From a virus: a stretch of 64,000 nt of DNA. The stretch's first letter is position 1. Each line of letters opens with the position of its first letter. The stretch spans positions 248,001 through 312,000 of the IMG/VR virus record IMGVR_UViG_3300035212_003113; one strand, 5' to 3'. The notes beneath the pieces were generated by a model, which did no database searches, was not told the origin of the DNA, and worked only from the letters and a program-made list of their open reading frames with translations. This document shows positions 24,841 to 32,849 of the stretch, in pieces. The position numbers were made by a program, and so were the translations under genes.

Positions 24841-27800
24841 GCAAATACCCAGCAAATCTAGATGACGATTCTTCGCTACCATCTGTTATAGATGGCTCGA
24901 CAGAGATAAGCGGCGAAGTAATCAATGCTCTAAAAGATGCCGTACTGGCAGTCCAGCGTGCTATTGGTGCGGACCCTCAGGGTGTCCTTGCTGACCTAGT
25001 CACAAGGCTTGCCGTGTCCATCAATGACGACGGCACCCTTAAGTCTAGCGCACTGGTTGTTGCCGCTATAGTGAATGGCCAGATTGCAGCAGCAGCAGGT
25101 ATCGAGGAGTCTAAACTTGCCCTCGATTTCTCCACGCAATTCCTGCGCGATCAGATAACATCAAATGACATAGATATCCAGGCTCTCCAGGCAGGCCTGG
25201 CGCAACTTATTGCTGACTTCTCCAGTCATCATCTAAGCGGTGCTTTTCCGCATGACTCTGAGCAGATTCTGCTCGATTCTGACTTCCCAGCATCTACACC
25301 GCCGTGGCTGACCGGTATAGTCGGCACGACCGTCGCTGACGCTATACGCGAGCTGGCCGATGCACTTGCTTCACACACCTCTCCATCAGCAGTGGCCGCT
25401 CATCAAGCGTCCAGTATATCTGTCTCTGCGACGTTTAGCCACATCACTGCCAACAATGTCCAGGATGCACTTGAGCAACTAGAGTCTCAGCGCAGCACTG
25501 AGCTGGAGCGCCACCTAGATGATGCGCACTCAAATGGCATCTCTGCATGGGAAAATGATCCCATGGGCTGGAATCGCAATTTGCAGCTGTATCCTGTCTC
25601 CGGCACCACTGCTGCGACAGTGATATCTCGCTACGTCATCGATTTTGGCTCGGATGCACTCGCTTCTTTCAGGGTTGCTCGTGGAGAGGTACTCGTATTT
25701 AATGACGAGGCCTACGTAATCTCTGATGTTGGTCCGCGTACAGGTACAGGCTCAAAGCCCACTCTCGACGGCACCCAGCTAGAGCTCTTTAGGCCACTGC
25801 CGGTGTCCTCCGGAGTTATACAGGCAGCGATCTTTGGCAGATCAAGTGTATCAAATCTAAAGGTAGCTCTGGCCGCTACTGCATTTCCTGGTACAGCGAC
25901 TGCTGATACCGTTCTCCTGGCACGGCCGAATGCTGCAAAGGCAGTTAGCCTCGGGCTGAAGCCGCTTTTCATCGACTCGCTGTGCGAGTTGCATCTTGAG
26001 GTTTCTACCGGCACTGCGACAAGTAAAGCAGTAGTGATTGACAATCTGCACCTTGATAGAACAGGGACCTTGGCAGTGACAAAGGTTAGCGCTGCCAGTG
26101 TTGCAGATAGAATTAATTATGTTTTGTGTAGTGCTGCAGAGGGCAACTTTATACCTGCTGCTGCGTATGTCATAGGCAGCGAGATTGCAATAGTACATAA
26201 TTGGTCTGACTCTGCAGATTACTGGCTCAAGATAACAGGCACGACCGCGGCTGCGGCTCGTGGCGCCGAGCTATGTGGCTTTGGCAGTAATGGTGCTGGC
26301 CTAGTTGGGTTCCGCAGCTATCCGAGCATAACTGGTAGATTCTCGGTAAATGGCATAACGCATCAGGATTTCGCCTCGTACTATGCTGGCGCTGCATCTA
26401 TATCCGGTAACACTATCGACATAGGTACTCCCACTGCTCCGCTTGGCATTCTTCCTGGTCATGTTGTACACGTTATAACTGCTAGTACGCACCCAGAGAT
26501 CGGTTCATACCAAATAACTGCAGTTGGCCCAAATACCGTTCAAATCGGCGTAGCCTTGACAGCAACTGCGACAGGAGTAGTCAGAATAGATGCCTCTTCA
26601 GTTTCGCTCGCCGATCTAGATGGCTCACCGAATGCGATAATAAGCGAGATTTTCGTTGATCGCGATGGCTTTACTGGTGCATTTACTCGAGCTTCTGCGC
26701 AGGAAGGTATTTCCGGCGCTGAGCTGATTGACATCTCAGACTCTCGCCTGGCTGGCACCGAGACGTTGCTGGGCACCTCTCCATCTGCAGGACAGGTTGC
26801 ACTGCAATTCAGTGGCGCTGCCGACTCTAATAAGCGCACACTACGGACCAGTCTCGCCGGTCGCACTCGCATCTATGATCGGACCGGCATGTCATGGGCT
26901 GACTTCGCACTAACCGGTGCCCTTGGCACTGGCAGTACGCAACTGCAATTCTTTGATCATACGGATGAAGAGGAGTTGTTGGAAATTGCCGCCGTTCGCT
27001 TCTTTGATCGCAGGGTGCGCTCAGTAAGCGACAAGCGTCTTTTTGGTAGCCTTGGTCTAGACGAGCTGCGAGAGGACGTCACACAGGCATACGTGGAGAC
27101 GCCACTTGCCGAGTTGCGCAGCAGCGGTGTTGTTCGTGGATTTAGTATCCTGGCTGACAACATTGATGGACCTAGTGTATCGCCCAACTATCCCGCAGGC
27201 ACCCTCATGGTGCTTCTGGATGGCGGCGTCGCCTATGTAGATGGTGTCCGTGTCGAGCAGACGTCTCAGTACGCTGCAATTCCGCCTGTTGATGGTACTT
27301 ATTTTGTATGCATCAACGTAGGCGGAATGTTTCAGGTAATAAGCGACACGGACTTTTCGCTTGCCGAGATAATTGAAGGCCTTGCAGGCTCACTTGTGCC
27401 GTTGCTTTCAGTTGAACGAACCGCGACTCCACAAATCGAGAGCACTGTCGTCGCGTACAATATCGCTAATATTGACGAGCGCATAGATGCAGTACTTGAC
27501 CTGACAAATAACTTTGTCGGCAACTTCTCAACAATAGCGGCAGCAATAGCATACCTAAATGCATATCCTTTTGAAGAGCGCTCACGACTTCGAATCGTTA
27601 GTCGTCGCGCGTCGGACAATATTTCGATTGCCGGCCTCACTGCGCCTGTGTCAATCAGTGTAGATGGCTACCTAGGACAGATCTCCGTATCATCTGACTG
27701 CGCGGTTAGCTCTGATACGTTTGCTGGGCGCGCGGAGCCGCATGTCACTACACTCGTGGTCAATACAGAGAGATTTGTCGCTAATAATCTGATACTCAGC

Positions 27801-30800
27801 TCGGTCAATATCGATCTCGCTGGAATTAGTGGCGGCTCATATGTATTTGAAAATTGCGAATTCCTAGAGGGTGCCTCGATATCTGTGGCCGGATCATTTG
27901 GACTCGGCTCACTCGTATTCAAGAATTGCAGCAGCCGAGGCGGCACATTTGCGCTACAGTGCAGTACTACTGACGGTTCTATAAAGATCTCTGGCTGCAG
28001 CTTTTCTGCGACACCGGCCACGTCTTCGTCGGCTCACGGCGGCTCAATCAGTATCACTGCAGCTTCATGTAGTGTCGAGGACACCAGCCTGGTGGGCGTT
28101 GGCTTCACATGGGGCGGCAGCGGCACAGAGTTCGGTCTCGCGGTATCTAATCTAGAAATAACCGATGTCTCGGTAACATCTGCAAGAAGCGGCTTCACAT
28201 GCGCATCTGGTCATGCGATGATAAACGATCTTCGCGTGCGTCGGTCGTATCGCCAATCTGGCTCAATAGTCGATCTAGGGCAGACAGTTACTTCGCGGAT
28301 TGCGGGTCTGCTTATAGATACCTGCGAAGTGCAGTTTACTGTAGGCGTCGCCTCGCTACTGCGCGGTGGTGGCGAGTCAGTGCTGGATGGAGCGGTTGTA
28401 TCAGAGCTAAGCATGCCTGCTCCTGCATCAACCGATCCACATATTGCGATACCGAATGTATTTGGTTTCCTGTATGATGGCCCCGAGATCATATCCATTG
28501 TCGCAGACAATATTTCGGAATCGGTCGGAGTCGGATCGTCGAGCACGAGTGGTGCAGACGGCATAACAGGCTCATCTGCTGAGTCGTCACTTCAGCCTGG
28601 CATCTCTGGCCTAAGTATAAGCGCGAGCGATCTTCCCCTTGGATCTGGTTATGTACTAAGCGGCAACACCATTTCTGGATATCTTGCTGGCCAGAGCGTC
28701 CTGGTTCCTTCGGTATCTGGACTGGCTGATAGAGGACTGCTGCAGTCACATGTTAACCAGTCAGGCATTCTTGCTGTGTCGTATCGAGTTCAGAAGCGCC
28801 CCGATGTTTCTGATCCGGTTGACGTAGGCTTTATAAAAATTGTAGATGTTTCTGACGATCATCCTCTAACGCCGTCTACAGGTTCATTCTCTACTGGCTA
28901 TCAGTTGACCTATTCGGGTGGCGAGTTATCATGGGCGCTTGGCGAGCCGGTCACACCAGTGCTGAGTACTACGCATCGACTTTATACGTCTGACTACAGT
29001 GGTTGGATTGATGTGTACATTTCTTCGGCGCCTACTGGCAGTGGCACCGACCTGTACCGCGTATTGCCTTCTGTGAGAGATGCAGGCAAGCTGCTTCTTG
29101 GTCACTACTGGTGGGATGGGGCTGCCGTACTAGGCACGCCTGTGGACAAGAGGTACTTTGGGAATGTCGCAGGTAATAGCCTTGCTGATAGCGCTCGGGC
29201 CCCGGAGCTCCTATCGACCGCTGATACTCGTGGCGCTAGCATATTTTCCGGAGGCCTGACGGTTACTGATTCTGGCATAGGCCTCAATGCAGTTAGAATG
29301 TATGGGCCAATGACTGCATATGTCGATGGTCGTCGTTTTGCCGTGCCACTGAGGGTCGGAACAGACAGCGTCAACAGTGGTCGTGGTGGTTACGGCGGCA
29401 TAACAATGCCGGGTGCAGACAACTATATCTATGTAGATTCTTCTGGCGTGCTACTCATTGATGCCTTAGCATGGCCTACTGCGGTGCATGCCAAGGTCGC
29501 GAGAGTGCAGGTCTCGGGCGGCGCAGTTACAAGTATAGATGACTTTAGGGAGTCTTCTGTTTTCTTAACGTCCGGATTATCAGAAGAGTGGCGCATAAGT
29601 GCAACTCCTTCTGCGCTTGGAATAAACTCCAATGCCATTGGAATCCAGAAGACGCTTAACATAGCCAATCTCGGCTTAACCACTCTTAATCTTGGCTCAG
29701 GTACAGGGGCATCGACTGTTGCCATCAATAGTGCCGTGGCCACCGTATCGCCTAGGCTTGATACTAATGGAGGGATTGGGATATCTAGTGGCAATACGCT
29801 TAATATAGGAAATGTTTCCAATATAACATCTGCCGGTGGAATAAATATTGGTACACTGAATGCAACAGGCTACATAACTCTCGGAAGAGATGACTATCTT
29901 ACTCCTGCTATATCGCTGTATTCTGCTGGGAATGCTATCGTATCAAAAGGAGGCCCGGTTTTGATTGGGTCTTTCGCAGAGGGACTGGACAGTTCTCTCA
30001 TATATCAGTACACGTATAGCGATGATGGTGGCACTGAGGTCATAATGCAGTCGCCCGCTCCTGGCTCTGCGGATGATACAAAGATCTCGAATGCGATATC
30101 CAGAGGTTCGACATCCGCCAGTATAGCGATGACCATACCAAACGGTGGTTCTGCAAGCAGCCTAGCCATGGAGGCCAACTACATCTCACTTGAAGGCTCT
30201 ACAGGTGGCGTAAGCATAGTAGGAGACATGAGTATATCAGGAGATATACTTGGTAATCTTGATGTACAGCAGGACCTTTTCGTTGGAGATGACTTAATAG
30301 TAAGTGACAATGCTAGAATTGTCGGAGACCTTAAGCTGGAACCAGATCCGACGAACGGCGTCATCTGGAGGTACGTAAGTGTGCCGACTGTGCCTGCTCA
30401 CTATATAGCTCAAGTGGATTTCCCTGGGGCAGAAACTGATCTACCTTCGAGCCCTTTTGATTTTAAAGATGAGTTTGGTAGCTTTAATAGTGCTGCTGCA
30501 GGATATATCGGCATAGTGGATATAACCAGATTTTTGGGAGAATTTCCTCATATCAGGCAGATAGAAGTAAGTGTCGAGAAACTAAATGTGACTGGAGGTG
30601 AGAACTTCAGAATGGCACTTATAAATGAATTCGGACAGAAGCTTGGGATTGCCACAGGTGGTACCGTTACTGTCTCAATTACAGGGGCTTCTGCTGCTGG
30701 CTGGTTCTCAAATGGCACTTATCAAACGTACATAGGGTATGAAGATCCTATGACAGTGGGTACTTCATATGAGGCAACAATTACGTACAATGTCACTGAT

Positions 30801-31007
30801 TTTACAGAAGGAACAGGGCTAGGGAATTTGATCCTCACAAGAGATTTTGTCACATCGGCTCTGTATGGTTCTAATCCGTCCAAAAAAGTTTATCTTGCAT
30901 GGAGGGCTAAAGACGGGGCAGCTAACAATCAATGGCTGATAAATTACATTAGATTAAAGGTAGGAAACTATAATCTAAATTCTGCACTTAGTATAACGTC
31001 TTTCTAG
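24837..31007 (+). CDS. Tailspike-like giant fibre with beta-helix region (fibre C)
   Basis: 2056 residues, the longest gene in the window, starting on the ATGA overlap. The N-terminal 60 residues (KYPANLDDDSSLPSVIDGST, then EISGEVINALKDAVLAVQRA) are closely similar to fibre B and more distantly to fibre A. RHLDDAHSNGIS at about residue 220 marks a second shared element. Residues about 960-1320 hold a beta-helix-like series (YVFENCEFLEGASISV, LVFKNCSSRGGTFAL, IKISGCSF). Residues about 1620-1830 carry fibre-type strand repeats (LNIGNVSNITSAGGINIG). The last 190 residues form a separate beta-sandwich with no obvious relation to the ends of A or B. Large size and paralogy suggest a main or alternative receptor-binding fibre. 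Confidence 0.8.
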   Translation: MSKYPANLDDDSSLPSVIDGSTEISGEVINALKDAVLAVQRAIGADPQGVLADLVTRLAVSINDDGTLKSSALVVAAIVNGQIAAAAGIEESKLALDFSTQFLRDQITSNDIDIQALQAGLAQLIADFSSHHLSGAFPHDSEQILLDSDFPASTPPWLTGIVGTTVADAIRELADALASHTSPSAVAAHQASSISVSATFSHITANNVQDALEQLESQRSTELERHLDDAHSNGISAWENDPMGWNRNLQLYPVSGTTAATVISRYVIDFGSDALASFRVARGEVLVFNDEAYVISDVGPRTGTGSKPTLDGTQLELFRPLPVSSGVIQAAIFGRSSVSNLKVALAATAFPGTATADTVLLARPNAAKAVSLGLKPLFIDSLCELHLEVSTGTATSKAVVIDNLHLDRTGTLAVTKVSAASVADRINYVLCSAAEGNFIPAAAYVIGSEIAIVHNWSDSADYWLKITGTTAAAARGAELCGFGSNGAGLVGFRSYPSITGRFSVNGITHQDFASYYAGAASISGNTIDIGTPTAPLGILPGHVVHVITASTHPEIGSYQITAVGPNTVQIGVALTATATGVVRIDASSVSLADLDGSPNAIISEIFVDRDGFTGAFTRASAQEGISGAELIDISDSRLAGTETLLGTSPSAGQVALQFSGAADSNKRTLRTSLAGRTRIYDRTGMSWADFALTGALGTGSTQLQFFDHTDEEELLEIAAVRFFDRRVRSVSDKRLFGSLGLDELREDVTQAYVETPLAELRSSGVVRGFSILADNIDGPSVSPNYPAGTLMVLLDGGVAYVDGVRVEQTSQYAAIPPVDGTYFVCINVGGMFQVISDTDFSLAEIIEGLAGSLVPLLSVERTATPQIESTVVAYNIANIDERIDAVLDLTNNFVGNFSTIAAAIAYLNAYPFEERSRLRIVSRRASDNISIAGLTAPVSISVDGYLGQISVSSDCAVSSDTFAGRAEPHVTTLVVNTERFVANNLILSSVNIDLAGISGGSYVFENCEFLEGASISVAGSFGLGSLVFKNCSSRGGTFALQCSTTDGSIKISGCSFSATPATSSSAHGGSISITAASCSVEDTSLVGVGFTWGGSGTEFGLAVSNLEITDVSVTSARSGFTCASGHAMINDLRVRRSYRQSGSIVDLGQTVTSRIAGLLIDTCEVQFTVGVASLLRGGGESVLDGAVVSELSMPAPASTDPHIAIPNVFGFLYDGPEIISIVADNISESVGVGSSSTSGADGITGSSAESSLQPGISGLSISASDLPLGSGYVLSGNTISGYLAGQSVLVPSVSGLADRGLLQSHVNQSGILAVSYRVQKRPDVSDPVDVGFIKIVDVSDDHPLTPSTGSFSTGYQLTYSGGELSWALGEPVTPVLSTTHRLYTSDYSGWIDVYISSAPTGSGTDLYRVLPSVRDAGKLLLGHYWWDGAAVLGTPVDKRYFGNVAGNSLADSARAPELLSTADTRGASIFSGGLTVTDSGIGLNAVRMYGPMTAYVDGRRFAVPLRVGTDSVNSGRGGYGGITMPGADNYIYVDSSGVLLIDALAWPTAVHAKVARVQVSGGAVTSIDDFRESSVFLTSGLSEEWRISATPSALGINSNAIGIQKTLNIANLGLTTLNLGSGTGASTVAINSAVATVSPRLDTNGGIGISSGNTLNIGNVSNITSAGGINIGTLNATGYITLGRDDYLTPAISLYSAGNAIVSKGGPVLIGSFAEGLDSSLIYQYTYSDDGGTEVIMQSPAPGSADDTKISNAISRGSTSASIAMTIPNGGSASSLAMEANYISLEGSTGGVSIVGDMSISGDILGNLDVQQDLFVGDDLIVSDNARIVGDLKLEPDPTNGVIWRYVSVPTVPAHYIAQVDFPGAETDLPSSPFDFKDEFGSFNSAAAGYIGIVDITRFLGEFPHIRQIEVSVEKLNVTGGENFRMALINEFGQKLGIATGGTVTVSITGASAAGWFSNGTYQTYIGYEDPMTVGTSYEATITYNVTDFTEGTGLGNLILTRDFVTSALYGSNPSKKVYLAWRAKDGAANNQWLINYIRLKVGNYNLNSALSITSF

Positions 31008-31016
31008 GAGTAAGCA

Positions 31017-31694
31017 ATGTCCGAGTCAAGTAAAACTGCCATAGATATAGTTTATGATATTCCAGATGATCTCTCTCTGATTCAGGCTAAAATGGCAGCA
31101 ATCGAATCAAAGATAGTGTTCCTAGATCAGAAATTAAACATGATTCTAAGTGCAGTATCTAGAGCAGCAGCTGAAAAAGCTGACCCAGAGCAGGTGCTTG
31201 GAAAAGATGCATCTGCCGCAGGCACAAGTTCTGAAGATTCTGAAGTAATGGAAATCCGCCCGCAGCAGCAGCAGCAGCAACAGCCACAGTCACAGCCTTT
31301 TAGCTTTGACCGAAAGCCAGAAAAGCTCCCAGAAGGCCCCGCACTAACTCTTCCCGCAAAAGTGCCCGAAGGGATCCGTATCCCGGCCAAGGACATCGAT
31401 CCTATGCCGCAAAACGCAATCCATTCTGAGCCCGTGCCGGAGAAGCAGACATCCACTCTTATTCGTGGCCGCCTAAAGGAGCGCGAAGGCTCTTCTATCG
31501 CAGCGGTTGACGTCAAGATTTTTGATGAAAAGAGCGTAATGGTCAAGAAGACCAAGACTGCCGCAACTGGCGAGTGGATTGCCATGTTGCCGCCCGGCGA
31601 ATATACAGCGGAATTTACAAAACCCGGCCAAAAACCACTATTTAAACCAATAAGTGTGGTATCAGGAAAGAAGGAACTCGAAATACTAATCTAA
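31017..31694 (+). CDS. Coiled-coil / poly-Gln linker / carboxypeptidase-regulatory-like domain protein
   Basis: 225 residues, AGGAGTAA ribosome binding site. Residues 17-55 are a coiled coil (LIQAKMAAIESKIVFLDQKL). A run of seven Gln (CAG repeats at 31263-31283) and a Pro-rich stretch form a flexible linker (about 80-140). Residues 145-225 look like a CarboxypepD_reg-type beta sandwich (STLIRGRLKEREGSSIAAVD, then TKTAATGEWIAMLPPGEYTA). Such domains decorate virions and can bind cell-surface carbohydrate. Position between the fibres and the tail-completion/sheath genes suggests a fibre or tail appendage. Its stop overlaps the next ATG (TAATG). Confidence 0.7.
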   Translation: MSESSKTAIDIVYDIPDDLSLIQAKMAAIESKIVFLDQKLNMILSAVSRAAAEKADPEQVLGKDASAAGTSSEDSEVMEIRPQQQQQQQPQSQPFSFDRKPEKLPEGPALTLPAKVPEGIRIPAKDIDPMPQNAIHSEPVPEKQTSTLIRGRLKEREGSSIAAVDVKIFDEKSVMVKKTKTAATGEWIAMLPPGEYTAEFTKPGQKPLFKPISVVSGKKELEILI

Positions 31695-32749
31695 TGCGCG
31701 GAACAACTGGCTTTATAGCGAACTCTGATATCTATGTTCTGGACAAGATTGTCCAGAATACTGCTATGGAGGCAGGCAGAAATCTGCTTATAGATCAGTT
31801 GCGTGAAGGTTTTGCCCGTGATCGCATGTATCGCTGGGTTCCGGATGACTGGGGTTTTGGAAAGACTCCTCCTGCAGCTGGTCTAGGCCCTGATGCAGGC
31901 ATGAATGATGACACCACCACGCGCCTTTATATAGGCGCGCAGTACAAGAATGCCGGATCATTCCTACCTGCTATAATAGTCAAGCAGAATTCAATACAGT
32001 ACAAGCCTGTCTCAATAAATCAAAACAAATGGGACTTTGAGTACGGGCATGTGCCGGTAATGGACGAGTCTGGCCAGGTAGAGTATATTCGCTCGCCCGT
32101 GGCCTACAGCTTTGTGGGTCTGTGGGAGAGCAGTTACGAGATAAAGATATTGTCACGAAGCCTAGTGGATACAACGCGGCTTCATGATATCATTATGATA
32201 ATGCTCACGTCAACTTTCCGCTACACTCTTCAGCAAAGCGGGCTCTTTATAAAAGAGATTCGCGGTGGCGGCGAGCAGGCAGAGACATATGGCTCAAATG
32301 ACCCGTATTACTTCTCTACGATAACACTTGATACGATCTCAGAGTTCCGCCGCAGGATCCCGATATCTAGCGCCATTGAGCGCATCCAGGTCTGTCTGGA
32401 TATGGACATAATTGAGACCGATCTCCCGCCTGCGTCTACTGCGCGTATCGCAGTAGAGCCAGCCGGCGACTTCAGAGTGTATTTTGGAGCAGAGAGCTTC
32501 TCACTGCTTAACGCTACCAATATAGAATCCTTGCCATTTTATCTACAAGCGACGCCAGCCGGGCAATACAGCTTTACTGTTGATCCCGGCCAGTTTGCTT
32601 TCTTTGCTGCACCTGCCCGTGACTCAGTAGTCTTCTCCGTGGGCTACTTTACTGAGATAGGCAGTGTTATCAGCGAAGGTATCCTTTATAGTGTCTACAG
32701 ATCCAACGTTCCCGGCCTCGGGACGATATCTTTCGAGGTGAGTTTATAA
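31694..32749 (+). CDS. Tail-completion / neck protein candidate
   Basis: 351 residues. Starts on the TAATG overlap. Mixed alpha/beta composition: an N-terminal helical segment (TAMEAGRNLLIDQLREGF), a middle with W-x-F-x-Y-G-H and SFVGLWESSYEIKILSRSL strands, and a C-terminal beta domain (residues 250-351). It directly precedes the sheath gene, a position often held in contractile phages by tail terminator or head-tail joining proteins. The conserved-looking SYEIKI-S-S-L-x-D-T-x-x-L-x-D-I strand-helix is compatible with a tail-terminator fold, but this is inference from position. Confidence 0.55.
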   Translation: MRGTTGFIANSDIYVLDKIVQNTAMEAGRNLLIDQLREGFARDRMYRWVPDDWGFGKTPPAAGLGPDAGMNDDTTTRLYIGAQYKNAGSFLPAIIVKQNSIQYKPVSINQNKWDFEYGHVPVMDESGQVEYIRSPVAYSFVGLWESSYEIKILSRSLVDTTRLHDIIMIMLTSTFRYTLQQSGLFIKEIRGGGEQAETYGSNDPYYFSTITLDTISEFRRRIPISSAIERIQVCLDMDIIETDLPPASTARIAVEPAGDFRVYFGAESFSLLNATNIESLPFYLQATPAGQYSFTVDPGQFAFFAAPARDSVVFSVGYFTEIGSVISEGILYSVYRSNVPGLGTISFEVSL

Positions 32750-32753
32750 CATC

Positions 32754-32812
32754 TTGCAATAAATAAAAATCTACTCGAGATAATCGGTGTACCGATCAAT
32801 TAATGTTTTTTT
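32754..32812 (+). promoter_or_regulatory. Candidate promoter region before the sheath gene
   Basis: The 100-base gap upstream of the sheath gene contains TTGCAA (32754-32759) and GATAAT (32779-32784) with a 19-base spacer, a weak sigma70-like pair. Within the spacer is AATAAATAAAAA, reminiscent of AT-rich phage late promoters. Next comes a small hairpin ATCGG-TGTA-CCGAT (32783-32796) and a T7 run (32806-32812), too far from the stem for a standard terminator. Sheath and tube are needed in high copy, so a separate promoter here is plausible. Confidence 0.4.
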
Positions 32813-32849
32813 AACAGGCTAGAGCTGAACCAGCACTTTGGGGTCTTTA

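Noticed and set aside
14822-31007. Diversity-generating retroelement acting on the fibre genes
   Set aside because: No reverse transcriptase, template repeat or variable-repeat signature with adenine-specific differences is seen in the window.
32783-32812. Terminator before the sheath gene
   Set aside because: The stem is only 5 bp and the T run begins nine bases after it; listed only as part of a candidate regulatory region.
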